The notes under the pieces were generated by a model. That model did not search any database, was not told the DNA's origin, and saw nothing but the letters and a program-made list of their open reading frames with translations. Below are positions 1-7,496 of a DNA stretch of 9,754 nt, one piece after another; the stretch's first letter is position 1; the number at the start of each line of letters is the position of its first letter. The position numbers and the translations under genes were made by a program. Source of the DNA: Verrucomicrobiota bacterium (GTDB taxonomy: Bacteria; Verrucomicrobiota; Verrucomicrobiia; Chthoniobacterales; UBA10450); NCBI GenBank assembly GCA_003219355.1, contig QHOQ01000104.1, forward strand, positions 1-9,754. The letters are read 5' to 3'.

Positions 1-2
1 GA

Positions 3-59
3 AAAATTTTCACCGCGGTTCGGAACCAGGTGAAACTTCCGAAGTACAGCGCAAACTGA
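3..59 (+). CDS. possible 3' end of an upstream gene (partial)
   Basis: Reading from base 3 gives 18 residues rich in K, V, I, L and Y, ending KLPKYSAN at a TGA (57-59) that lies just before a hairpin at 63-79. This would fit the tail of a gene starting outside the window. A second plus-strand frame is open from base 2 to a TGA at 121-123, but its product is mostly R, S, K and G and looks less like a protein. The piece is too short to name, and the call rests only on composition and on the hairpin that follows. Confidence 0.3.
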   Translation, partial: KIFTAVRNQVKLPKYSAN

Positions 60-62
60 CTC

Positions 63-79
63 GGGAGGGGAAGCCTCCC
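63..79 (+). terminator. hairpin between the left-edge reading frame and sseA, possible terminator
   Basis: GGGAGG (63-68) pairs with CCTCCC (74-79) around a 5-base loop. Immediately after it, AGCCGCCGGCT (80-90) can form a second short stem. The downstream sequence is only moderately T-rich and has no T-run, so it is not a textbook Rho-independent terminator. It could be a weak terminator for the preceding gene or just a GC-rich palindrome. Confidence 0.3.
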
Positions 80-137
80 AGCCGCCGGCTCAAATCCTCT
101 TGCTCTGATTGGAAAGCGGATTGAAATTTGTCGTCTT

Positions 138-1004
138 ATGGCTACGCATCCTACGCAATACGCGCACCCCGAAGCGCTGGTGGAAACCGATTGGCTCGAG
201 AAGCATCTCAAGGACGAAGGCATCCGGATCATCGAATCGAACGAAGATGTGCTGCTTTACGATACCGGGCATATCCCCGGCGCGGTGCACATCGATTGGC
301 GTGCCGATCTGCAAGATCCGGTGATTCGCGATTATATCACGCCAGGAAAGTTCTCCGACCTTTGCAGCAAGAACGGCATCACGCCCGAAACGACCTGCAT
401 TTTTTACGGCGACAAGGCGAACTGGTGGGCGTGCTACGCGCTCTGGGCGTTCCGCTTGTTCGGGCATGAAAAGGTGAAAATTTTGAACGGTGGCCGCGAC
501 AAATGGAAAGCGGAACAGCGGCCAATGACCCGAGATGTCCCAAAATATCCGAAGATGAATTATCCGATGCCGAAGAAACGCTTCGACAAGGAGATTCGGG
601 CCTTTGCCGAAGAAGCGCTTGCGCAAAGCAAGGCCGGCAAACCATTGATCGATGTGCGTTCGCCCGGAGAATACAAAGGCGAGATCACGCACATGCCGGA
701 GTATCCGCAGGAGGGTGTTTTGCGTGGCGGTCACATTCCCAAGGCAAAGAGCATGCCTTGGAAAACGGCTACGAACGATGATGCCACGTTTAAGCCCGCA
801 TCCGAGCTGGCGAAAATTTACTTCGATCAGTGCGGCGTTAAGCAGGACACCGACACGGTCGTCTATTGCCGGATCGGCGAGCGATCGAGCCATACTTGGT
901 TTGTGCTGACATACCTCCTGGGGCTCGATAATGTGCGCAATTACGACGGCTCATGGACCGAATGGGGCAACAAAGTCGGCGCGCCAATCGAAAAGGGCGC
1001 TTAA
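138..1004 (+). CDS. sseA: SseA-type thiosulfate/3-mercaptopyruvate sulfurtransferase (tandem rhodanese)
   Basis: This 288-residue protein has two rhodanese domains in tandem. The N-terminal domain (about residues 10-130) has the typical DTGHIPGAVHIDW segment but carries Asp in the YGDKANWW loop where a catalytic Cys would sit, so it is structural. The C-terminal domain (about 150-285) has the LIDVRSPGEY motif, the GGHIPKA motif and the active-site loop CRIGERSSHTW with catalytic Cys244. The family moves sulfane sulfur from thiosulfate or 3-mercaptopyruvate through a Cys persulfide to an acceptor in the cytoplasm. The length and the AYAHPE-, EDVLLYD- and YGDK.NWW-type segments resemble mycobacterial SseA more than the shorter CysA2. 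The sufE-like gene begins 7 bases after the stop and is probably cotranscribed, making SufE the likely acceptor (inference). ATG 138 is the first in-frame start before the conserved region; no ribosome binding site precedes it. Confidence 0.93.
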   Translation: MATHPTQYAHPEALVETDWLEKHLKDEGIRIIESNEDVLLYDTGHIPGAVHIDWRADLQDPVIRDYITPGKFSDLCSKNGITPETTCIFYGDKANWWACYALWAFRLFGHEKVKILNGGRDKWKAEQRPMTRDVPKYPKMNYPMPKKRFDKEIRAFAEEALAQSKAGKPLIDVRSPGEYKGEITHMPEYPQEGVLRGGHIPKAKSMPWKTATNDDATFKPASELAKIYFDQCGVKQDTDTVVYCRIGERSSHTWFVLTYLLGLDNVRNYDGSWTEWGNKVGAPIEKGA

Positions 1005-1011
1005 GCCGGAG

Positions 1012-1527
1012 ATGAACAAAGGTTGCGGCAAATTAGATGAGTCGGGTCCTGCCGAAATCCGTTCCAACGGAACGTATCCGGCCAAGCTCAACAAGATCAT
1101 AAATCTCTTCGAGTCACTGCCAGAAGATGAACGGCGCGAGACGCTCGTCTCCTACGCGGACAACGCGAAGAAGCAGGAGCCGCGCGAAGGTGAGGATTTT
1201 AACCTCGTCGATGTCCGCAAGGACGAGGAATGCATGGACACTGTCGGCGTGTATCTGCATGTCGATGAAAACGGCAGAGCGCATATTCGCATGACACTCG
1301 GGCCGGAAGTGCAGACGCTCACCCGCGCGATGACCGCGGTCCTTTGCAAAGGCTTGGAGGGCTGCACGCCACAGGAGATTCTTGATCTGCCGAGCGATTT
1401 CGTCACACGCATCGTCGGCACGGAACTGGTCCGCATTCGCAGCCAGACGATTTATTACGTGCTCACCCGCATCAAAAGCATCTGCAAAGTTTACCTGGAT
1501 CGCCAACGGATGGCGCAGGTGGCCTAG
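1012..1527 (+). CDS. sufE: SufE-like Fe-S cluster assembly sulfur acceptor
   Basis: This 171-residue protein is of the SufE/Fe-S metabolism-associated family, which receives persulfide sulfur on a conserved Cys and passes it to the SUF scaffold in the cytoplasm. Family landmarks are the opening LNKIINLFESLPEDERRETL helix, Cys74 in the EECMDTVGV segment (corresponding to the acceptor Cys in the C-Q-S-x-V-W stretch of E. coli SufE), the AVLCKGLEGCTPQEIL helix-turn and a C-terminal RSQTIYYVLTRIK helix. The frame is open further upstream to 931, inside sseA, but that extension does not resemble SufE. ATG 1012, just past the sseA stop, gives the expected N-terminus. GGAG directly touches the ATG, too close to act as a normal Shine-Dalgarno. 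No sufB, sufC, sufD or sufS is in view, so the cluster scaffold must be encoded elsewhere. Confidence 0.88.
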   Translation: MNKGCGKLDESGPAEIRSNGTYPAKLNKIINLFESLPEDERRETLVSYADNAKKQEPREGEDFNLVDVRKDEECMDTVGVYLHVDENGRAHIRMTLGPEVQTLTRAMTAVLCKGLEGCTPQEILDLPSDFVTRIVGTELVRIRSQTIYYVLTRIKSICKVYLDRQRMAQVA

Positions 1528-1542
1528 CGATTCCTACTTCAT

Positions 1543-1558
1543 TTTTGCGCTTTTGCGC
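1543..1558 (+). repeat. tandem 8-base repeat in the sufE-carB gap
   Basis: TTTTGCGC occurs twice back to back (1543-1550 and 1551-1558) in the 51-base gap before carB. The gap ends with the perfect palindrome CTGCGCAG (1571-1578) touching the carB ATG. No promoter or attenuator is convincing here; the repeat may be slippage. Confidence 0.6.
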
Positions 1559-1578
1559 TTATTCTCCGCGCTGCGCAG

Positions 1579-4500
1579 ATGCCGCGGAACGATCAGCTCA
1601 AAAAAATCTTGCTTATCGGCTCCGGTCCAATCGTGATCGGGCAGGGCTGCGAATTTGATTATTCTGGCGTGCAAGCCTGCAAGGCGCTGCGGGAAGAAGG
1701 CTATCAAGTCGTGCTGGTGAACTCGAACCCGGCCACGATCATGACCGATCCGGAGTTTGCCAATCGCACTTACATCGAACCGATCACGGCCGAGGTGATC
1801 GAGGCCATCATCGAGCGTGAAAAACCGGACGCGATCTTGCCAACCATGGGCGGACAAACCGCGCTCAACGCAGCGATGGAGCTGAACCGTAACGGTGCGC
1901 TTGCGCGGCACGGTGTGAAATTGATCGGCGCAAACGCGCAGGCAATCGCGAAGGGCGAAGATCGACAATTGTTCAAGGAAGCGATGTTGCGCATCGGCCT
2001 CGATTTGCCCCGCTCCGGCGTCGCGCGCTCACTGGTCGATGCAAACCGAGTCGCTGATGAGATCGGAACATTCCCGCTCATTATTCGCCCGGCGTTCACG
2101 CTCGGCGGAATGGGTGGCGGTATCGCTTACAACCGCGACGAGTTGGACACGATCGCAGCACGCGGTCTCGACCTGTCGCCAGTCAGCGAAGTCTTGATCG
2201 ATGAATCACTCGTTGGCTGGAAAGAATTCGAGATGGAAGTGATGCGCGACCGGATGGACAACTGCGTGGTTGTCTGCTCGATCGAGAATTTCGATCCGAT
2301 GGGGGTGCATACCGGCGATTCCATCACCGTCGCGCCGACGCAAACGTTGACGGACAGGGAATACCAGATGATGCGCGACGCGGCGTTCGCAGTCATCCGC
2401 GAGATCGGGGTGGAGACTGGTGGATCGAACATTCAGTTCGCAGTTAATCCTGATAATGGCCGCATGGTCGTCATCGAAATGAATCCTCGCGTGTCACGTT
2501 CGAGCGCGCTCGCTTCGAAGGCGACCGGATTTCCGATCGCGAAAATCGCGGCCAAACTCGCCGTCGGTTACACGCTTGATGAGATCAAGAACGACATTAC
2601 ACGGGAGACGCCGGCCTGCTTCGAGCCGACGATTGATTATTGCGTCGTCAAAGTTCCGCGCTTCACCTTCGAGAAATTTCCGCAAGCAGATGCGACGTTA
2701 ACGACACGAATGAAAAGCGTCGGTGAAGCGATGGCCATTGGACGCACCTTCAAGGAAGCGTTGCAAAAAGCGCTGCGCAGTTTGGAGATCAAACGTTTCG
2801 GTCTGTGCGGCGACGGCGCAGATAAACATGTCGATCCGGAGACGCTGCGCCTGAAGCTTTCGATTCCGAACGCCGAACGCATTTTTTATCTGGCGCAAGC
2901 ACTCCAGGACGGCATGTCGATCGACGAAGTCTTCGACCTAACTAAGATCGACAAGTGGTTTTTGCGAAACGTGGAGGAGATCGTTTCCAAATCGCGATGC
3001 CTCAAAACGACAGAGCTTTTGCGCGCGAAGAAGCTTGGATTTACGGATCGGCAATTAGCGGTCGCAAATGAGACGAGTGAAAGTGAAATCCGTGCGCGGC
3101 GAAAATCGGCTGGTGTTCTGCCGACCTATCGTCTGGTTGATACCTGCGCGGCAGAATTCGAGGCCTACACCCCTTATTACTACTCGACTTACGGCGACGA
3201 GAACGAGCGACGTGAGAGCGGCAAGCGCAAGATCATGATCCTGGGCGGCGGGCCGAACCGGATTGGCCAGGGAATCGAGTTTGATTACTGCTGCGTGCAC
3301 GCAGCCTTCGCGCTGCGCGAGCTCGGGTTTGAGACAATCATGGTCAACTCGAATCCGGAAACGGTTTCGACCGATTATGACACGAGCGACAAGCTTTATT
3401 TCGAGCCGCTCACTCTCGAGGACGTGCTCAACATTTACGATCAAGAAAAACCGGAGGGCGTTTTCGTGCAGTTCGGTGGTCAAACTCCGCTCAATCTCGC
3501 CAATGGATTAAAGGCGGCAGGCGTCCCGATCCTCGGCACTCAGCCGGAAAGCATCGAGACTGCGGAAGATCGGCAATTATTCGCAGCCATGCTCGACAAG
3601 CTCGGTTTGCGTCAAACCCCGAGCGGCTCGTCCGTGACGACCGACGAAGCGGCCGCGATTGCAAACAAGACCGGGTACCCGGTGCTCGTTAGACCGTCCT
3701 TCGTGCTCGGAGGTCGCGCGATGGAGCTTGTCTACAATGAGGAAGATCTTCGCCGTTACATGGCAAGTGCAATTGAAGTGACACCAGACCGGCCGGTGCT
3801 CGTTGATCGTTTCCTAGAGGACGCAATCGAAGTGGATGTGGACTGTATTTCTGATGGCAAGACCACAGTGATTGGCGCGATCATGGAGCACATCGAAGAA
3901 GCTGGTATTCATAGCGGCGATAGCGCTTGCGTGATCCCGACGTTCTCGTTGCCCCAAAAAGTTCTCGATGAAATTTCTGCGGCAACGAAAGCAATGGCCC
4001 GGGAGTTGCACGTGCGGGGTTTAATGAATGTGCAATTCGCCGTAAAAGGCGAAGATGTCTATGTCCTTGAAGTGAACCCGCGCGCGTCGCGCACCGTTCC
4101 CTTCGTGAGTAAGGCAATCGGAGTCCCGCTGGCCAAGCTGGCCGCGAAAGTGATGGCCGGGAAATCCTTGCCTGAGCTCGGATTCACCAGCGAAATCGTG
4201 CCGAAGCATTATTCTGTTAAAGAAGCAGTCTTCCCGTTTCTACGTTATGAAGGCGTAGATATTTCGCTCGGCCCCGAGATGAAATCGACCGGAGAAGTGA
4301 TGGGAATGGATGTCGATCTTGGGCTCGCGTATGCAAAATCGCAGATGGCCGCTCCGCCGTCCCTGCCCACTGGCGGAAACGTTTTCGTCAGTGTAAAGGA
4401 CAGCGATAAGCAGGCTGTTGTCCCGGTCGTGCGCGAATTTGTGAGGCTCGGGTTCGGGATCATCGCCACCGCCGGCACATTCGGTATGTTGGCGGCAGCG

Positions 4501-4773
4501 AAAATTCCGGTCACAAAAGTTTTCAAGCTGCGGGAAGGCCGCCCCAACGTTCTCGACCGCGTAAAAAATGGCGACATCAAATTCATCATCAACACGCCTA
4601 GTGGAAAAATTCCGCGCGAGGACGAAGTTCGCATTCGCAATGCCTCGCTCGCCCAGCGGATCCCAATTATGACGACCGTGCGGGCCGCCCTGGCCAGTGC
4701 GAATGGAATCCGCTCGTTGCAAAAGCGCAAATTGCGCGTGCGCAGTTTACAAGAATACCACGCCGAAAAGTAA
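1579..4773 (+). CDS. carB: carbamoyl-phosphate synthase, large subunit
   Basis: This 1064-residue protein is close to the 1073 of E. coli CarB and complete. CarB makes carbamoyl phosphate from ammonia (channelled from glutamine by CarA), bicarbonate and two ATP, for pyrimidines and arginine. Order of parts: first ATP-grasp synthetase half (about 1-400) with IVIGQGCEFDYSG, MGGQTALN, a Gly-rich GGMGGG loop and EMNPRVSRSSALASKATG; oligomerisation region (about 400-545); second half (about 548-930) with GGGPNRIGQGIEFDYCC, FGGQTPLNLA and EVNPRASRTVPFVSKA; allosteric MGS-like domain (from about 933) ending in the family-typical VRSLQEYH. carA is not adjacent and must lie elsewhere. ATG 1579 gives the usual N-terminus; no Shine-Dalgarno is present. 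The TAA stop lies inside the left arm of the palindromic element at 4768-4830. Confidence 0.98.
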   Translation: MPRNDQLKKILLIGSGPIVIGQGCEFDYSGVQACKALREEGYQVVLVNSNPATIMTDPEFANRTYIEPITAEVIEAIIEREKPDAILPTMGGQTALNAAMELNRNGALARHGVKLIGANAQAIAKGEDRQLFKEAMLRIGLDLPRSGVARSLVDANRVADEIGTFPLIIRPAFTLGGMGGGIAYNRDELDTIAARGLDLSPVSEVLIDESLVGWKEFEMEVMRDRMDNCVVVCSIENFDPMGVHTGDSITVAPTQTLTDREYQMMRDAAFAVIREIGVETGGSNIQFAVNPDNGRMVVIEMNPRVSRSSALASKATGFPIAKIAAKLAVGYTLDEIKNDITRETPACFEPTIDYCVVKVPRFTFEKFPQADATLTTRMKSVGEAMAIGRTFKEALQKALRSLEIKRFGLCGDGADKHVDPETLRLKLSIPNAERIFYLAQALQDGMSIDEVFDLTKIDKWFLRNVEEIVSKSRCLKTTELLRAKKLGFTDRQLAVANETSESEIRARRKSAGVLPTYRLVDTCAAEFEAYTPYYYSTYGDENERRESGKRKIMILGGGPNRIGQGIEFDYCCVHAAFALRELGFETIMVNSNPETVSTDYDTSDKLYFEPLTLEDVLNIYDQEKPEGVFVQFGGQTPLNLANGLKAAGVPILGTQPESIETAEDRQLFAAMLDKLGLRQTPSGSSVTTDEAAAIANKTGYPVLVRPSFVLGGRAMELVYNEEDLRRYMASAIEVTPDRPVLVDRFLEDAIEVDVDCISDGKTTVIGAIMEHIEEAGIHSGDSACVIPTFSLPQKVLDEISAATKAMARELHVRGLMNVQFAVKGEDVYVLEVNPRASRTVPFVSKAIGVPLAKLAAKVMAGKSLPELGFTSEIVPKHYSVKEAVFPFLRYEGVDISLGPEMKSTGEVMGMDVDLGLAYAKSQMAAPPSLPTGGNVFVSVKDSDKQAVVPVVREFVRLGFGIIATAGTFGMLAAAKIPVTKVFKLREGRPNVLDRVKNGDIKFIINTPSGKIPREDEVRIRNASLAQRIPIMTTVRAALASANGIRSLQKRKLRVRSLQEYHAEK

Positions 4774-4830
4774 CGCAAGCTTCCCAGCTTGCTCTCTTCT
4801 TAGCTTGCAAGCCAGAGGCTTGCGCTACTT
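4768..4830. repeat. palindromic double-hairpin element A (carB-ppi gap)
   Basis: The element is 63 bases long. Its ends are inverted repeats: AAGTAACGCAAGC (4768-4780) is complementary to 4818-4830 at 12 of 13 positions. Two hairpins fill it: GCAAGCT-TCCC-AGCTTGC (4775-4792) and GCAAGCC-AGA-GGCTTGC (4807-4823), both with perfect 7-base stems sharing a GCAAGC core. The left arm contains the carB stop TAA; the mirrored right arm predicts TAG there, so the one mismatch falls in the stop codon and keeps it a stop. It could form a cruciform or a structured RNA between carB and the cyclophilin gene. It has no T-run, so terminator function is uncertain. Confidence 0.85.
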
Positions 4831-4854
4831 TTGCATCCATGCCAGTGGTCGGCT

Positions 4855-5472
4855 ATGAAATTGTCAATCTTAGCGGCCATGCTTGTTGCTTTTTCAGTGG
4901 GCGAATCGCAAGCTTTTGCCGCTGAAGGAAACAAGGAAAATCCTCCAATGAATGCATCCAACGAAGTCGCAGTCATCAAAACGAGTGAAGGGGACATGGT
5001 CGTGCAATTCTGGAACGACGCTGCTCCCAATACGATCGAGAACTTCAAAAAACTGGCGCATTCTGGTTTTTACGACGGCACAATTTTCCATCGCATCGTC
5101 AAGGGGTTCATGATCCAGGGCGGCGATCCGAACTCGAAAGATCCGGGCAAAGAAGGCAGCTATGGAGAAGGCGGCCCGGGTTACAAAATCAAAGCGGAAT
5201 TCAACGACCGCTCTCACGAACGCGGCGTCATCTCCATGGCCCGCAGTTCCGATCCGGATTCAGCCGGATCGCAATTCTTCATCTGTCTCGCGGGCGTGCC
5301 GCGGCTGGACCATCAATACACGACATTCGGTAAGTTGATCAAAGGCGATGACGTGCTGGAAAAAATCGGTGGCACCCCTGTGACAAGAAGCAGTACGGGC
5401 GAGAACAGCAAGCCGACGAAGCGTGTCGTAATCGAAAGCATCAAGATTGTGCCGGCAAGCTCAGTGAAATAG
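4855..5472 (+). CDS. secreted cyclophilin-type peptidyl-prolyl cis-trans isomerase
   Basis: This 205-residue protein begins with a likely Sec signal peptide: Lys2, a hydrophobic core at about residues 4-15, and a cleavage site near the AFA-AEG junction at about 22. The cyclophilin domain runs from about 37 to 200, with the catalytic segment FHRIVKGFMIQGGDP (78-92, Arg80), SQFFI (139-143) and LDHQYTTFGK (151-160). The YGEGGPGYKIKAEF insertion is usual for bacterial members. It should speed proline isomerisation of exported proteins in the periplasm. The frame opens at TTG 4831, but ATG 4855 begins the signal peptide cleanly and is preferred. An internal Met at residue 32, just before the folded domain, would give a cytoplasmic form if used, but nothing shows that it is. 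Palindromic elements flank the gene; its TAG stop overlaps the first base of element B. Confidence 0.92.
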   Translation: MKLSILAAMLVAFSVGESQAFAAEGNKENPPMNASNEVAVIKTSEGDMVVQFWNDAAPNTIENFKKLAHSGFYDGTIFHRIVKGFMIQGGDPNSKDPGKEGSYGEGGPGYKIKAEFNDRSHERGVISMARSSDPDSAGSQFFICLAGVPRLDHQYTTFGKLIKGDDVLEKIGGTPVTRSSTGENSKPTKRVVIESIKIVPASSVK

Positions 5473-5575
5473 GTGGATCGCGCGCTCCGTCGCGTGATGT
5501 TATCTAAGTCGGAGACCATTATTTGATCGCTCGCGATGGTGTGTTTAACATCGTGCGCGGAGCGCACGATCCACC
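5472..5575. repeat. palindromic element B with arms of about 30 bases (ppi-amidase gap)
   Basis: The element is 104 bases long. The outer 9 bases GGTGGATCG (5472-5480) pair perfectly with CGATCCACC (5567-5575). The complementarity continues with a few mismatches and a one-base gap over arms 5472-5501 and 5547-5575, including GATGTT (5496-5501) with AACATC (5547-5552). The right arm itself folds as CGTGCGC-GGA-GCGCACG (5552-5568). The 45-base centre (5502-5546) has a smaller ACCAT/ATGGT pairing. The left end overlaps the last base of the cyclophilin TAG stop; the right end stops one base before the amidase ATG. It is larger than the other three elements and its ends lack GTAG, so it may be a different subfamily. 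Confidence 0.85.
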
Positions 5576-5576
5576 C

Positions 5577-6440
5577 ATGAAGCCGAAGCAAGCCCGAATC
5601 GCCCTTGTCCAGATGCGGTGCGGTGCGAAGCCTGAGGAGAATTTCTCGCGGGCAATCGCTTTCATTCGCGACGCGGCGAAGCAGCGCGCGCAGATCAGCC
5701 AAAGCGAAGATCATAAGAATTTCGAACTTGCTGAGGAAATTCCTGGAAGATCCACATCGGCATTCGGAGACGTCGCGCGGGAGAATGGCATCGTGATCAT
5801 CGCGTCGCTCTTCGAGAGACGCAGCGCCGGCGTCTATCACAACACGGCGGTAATCATCAACGCGGATGGAAAATTGCTCGGAAAATATCGCAAGATGCAC
5901 ATTCCCGATGATCCTCTTTATCACGAGAAATTTTACTTTACCCCAGGCGATCTTGGATTTCAGGCGTGGCCAACTGCACATGGGAAGATAGGCGTCTGCG
6001 TTTGCTGGGACCAATGGTATCCGGAAGCAGCGCGTCTCACTGCGCTCCGTGGAGCGGAGATTTTATTTTATCCAACCGCCATCGGCTGGCATCCGTCGGA
6101 AAAAAAGCAATTTGGCGCCGCCCAATATTCTGCCTGGGAGACGATCCAGCGCAGCCACGCCATTGCGAATGGTTGTTACGTCGCGGCCGCGAATCGCGTT
6201 GGACATGAAGTCCCGCCGCTTGTTGCAAGTGGCGGGGGCGACGGGATTGAGTTCTGGGGACAAAGTTTTGTCGCGACGCCGAGTGGCGAAATCATTGCCA
6301 AAGGTTCGGTAGATCGAGAAGAGATCGTGATGGCTGATGTGGAATGGGGTCGCGTGAACGAGCATCGCACCCACTGGCCATTTCTGCGCGACCGACGCGT
6401 CGATGCTTACGCCGGTCTCGAAAAAAGAATGATAGATTGA
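5577..6440 (+). CDS. aguB: N-carbamoylputrescine amidase-like nitrilase-family protein, catalytic Glu segment missing
   Basis: This 287-residue protein is of the nitrilase/CN-hydrolase superfamily, closest in motifs to N-carbamoylputrescine amidase, which yields putrescine, CO2 and ammonia. Strong family segments are LGKYRKMHIPDD (catalytic Lys106), EKFYFTPGD, GVCVCWDQWYPEAAR (nucleophile Cys143), ILFYPTAIG and FLRDRRVDAY. The third catalytic residue, a Glu in a (Q/P)ELF motif about 12 residues before SEDH, is absent: RAQI (residues 37-40) runs straight into SQSEDH. The frame is intact across the junction near 5697, so this looks like an in-frame loss of about a dozen codons; the Ser41-Gln pair looks like the remnant of a Cys-Gln. 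ATG 5577 gives the normal N-terminus but directly abuts palindromic element B. The agmatine deiminase gene often linked to it is not in view. The protein may be inactive, altered, or a sequencing artefact. Confidence 0.85.
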   Translation: MKPKQARIALVQMRCGAKPEENFSRAIAFIRDAAKQRAQISQSEDHKNFELAEEIPGRSTSAFGDVARENGIVIIASLFERRSAGVYHNTAVIINADGKLLGKYRKMHIPDDPLYHEKFYFTPGDLGFQAWPTAHGKIGVCVCWDQWYPEAARLTALRGAEILFYPTAIGWHPSEKKQFGAAQYSAWETIQRSHAIANGCYVAAANRVGHEVPPLVASGGGDGIEFWGQSFVATPSGEIIAKGSVDREEIVMADVEWGRVNEHRTHWPFLRDRRVDAYAGLEKRMID

Positions 6441-6443
6441 ACC

Positions 6444-7496
6444 ATGGATTTAATGACGCTTACAGAAATCCGGAGAGGCGCGCAAAACGGCGCAGTGCCG
6501 GCGCGCGTGCATGTGCAGGTCGAAAGTGCTGCGCCAAAACTCACGCGCGAGCAGCAGCCGTATTGCGAGCTCGTTCTCGCCGACGCATGCGATCGCATGA
6601 CGCTGCGTGTCTGGAGCGATCATCCGGCTTACAAAGCATGCAGCGCGCTGACGACAGAGAATTTCATCGAGCTCTCCGGCGAGTTTTATCGGCATCAGCA
6701 ATACGGGCTCGAAGCGCGCAAATGGAACGTGCGGCCGCTTACCGATCAGGAAAAGAATGAACTGCTGCAAGGTCCGGCGGATTTGCGCGCCAGGCAGGGT
6801 GCAGACTGGGAATTTATTGGGCAAACGATCCAGGCAATTGCCGATCCTCGACTGCGCGCGTTGTGCGACGCATTTCTAAAAGAGTGGGGCGACCGGTTTC
6901 GTCGCACTGCCGCAGCGCGCAATTACCATCACGCGCGCCGGGGCGGACTGGTCGAGCACACCGCCCAGATGATGCGGGTGGCGAAAGGAATCGCACCGTT
7001 GTATCCCGAACTGAATCTCGATCTTTTGCTGGCCGGCATCTTGTTTCACGATTGCGGAAAACTCTGGGAAAACCAGATGCCTGAGAATGGTTTCAACATG
7101 AGCTACGATGAACGCGGCGAGCTCATGGGCCATATCTCCATCGGCCTTGAGTTGGTCAATTCACTTTGGCGAAAAATCGGCGTGGAGAATGCAAGCGTTT
7201 GGAAAGATCTCGTGCCCGCGTCGGAGGATGTTCGTCTGCATCTGCTTCACTTAATCGGCGCGCACCATGGCGAACCCGAATTCGGTTCGCCGGTCAGCCC
7301 GAAAACGCCAGAAGCGATGGCGCTGCATTACATAGACAATCTCGATGCACGCCTCGAAATGTTTGCCGCCGGATACACGACGGCGAAACCGCTTGCCGCT
7401 CGGATTTTCGATCGCGTTCGTCCGTTGCCTGGGAATCTGGTCAAATCGCTCGATAAATTTTCATCCAATTCTCCACAAGACGGAACGCTTCTGTAG
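6444..7496 (+). CDS. yhaM: YhaM-type 3'-5' exoribonuclease (OB-fold plus HD domain)
   Basis: This 350-residue protein has an N-terminal OB-fold nucleic acid-binding region (about 15-95, with the ELVLADACDRMTLRVW strand pattern) and a C-terminal HD metal-dependent hydrolase domain (about 155-300). HD ligands are visible: His172 in GGLVEHT, His202-Asp203 in LFHDCGK, the HISIG segment, His274-His275 in GAHHG, and Asp298 in HYIDNLDAR. The GSP..PKTPEA-to-HYIDNLDA stretch closely follows Bacillus YhaM, which trims RNA 3' ends in the cytoplasm. The length is a little above Bacillus YhaM (about 314), with a C-terminal extension of low similarity. It starts 3 bases after the amidase stop, so the two are probably translated from one message. 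ATG 6453 is an alternative start. The TAG stop lies in the left arm of element C. Confidence 0.88.
   Translation: MDLMTLTEIRRGAQNGAVPARVHVQVESAAPKLTREQQPYCELVLADACDRMTLRVWSDHPAYKACSALTTENFIELSGEFYRHQQYGLEARKWNVRPLTDQEKNELLQGPADLRARQGADWEFIGQTIQAIADPRLRALCDAFLKEWGDRFRRTAAARNYHHARRGGLVEHTAQMMRVAKGIAPLYPELNLDLLLAGILFHDCGKLWENQMPENGFNMSYDERGELMGHISIGLELVNSLWRKIGVENASVWKDLVPASEDVRLHLLHLIGAHHGEPEFGSPVSPKTPEAMALHYIDNLDARLEMFAAGYTTAKPLAARIFDRVRPLPGNLVKSLDKFSSNSPQDGTLL

Noticed and set aside
11..32. Inverted repeat CACC..GGTTC-G-GAACC..GGTG near the left edge
   Set aside because: The loop is one base and the segment is probably within the end of an upstream coding region, so it is more likely chance.
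90..893. 267-codon open frame on the minus strand opposite sseA
   Set aside because: It mirrors a confidently identified rhodanese gene, has no recognisable motif and is Arg/His-rich in the way shadow frames of GC-rich genes are.
4245..4778. 177-codon minus-strand frame opposite the carB C-terminal region
   Set aside because: It is the complement of the well-conserved MGS domain of carB; composition and lack of motifs indicate a shadow frame.
4831..4854. TTG start adding 8 residues to the cyclophilin
   Set aside because: The addition spoils the clean N-region of the signal peptide, and ATG 4855 gives a typical one.
5313..6014. 233-codon minus-strand frame spanning the cyclophilin end, element B and the amidase start
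   Set aside because: It crosses two real genes and a palindromic repeat and shows no family features.
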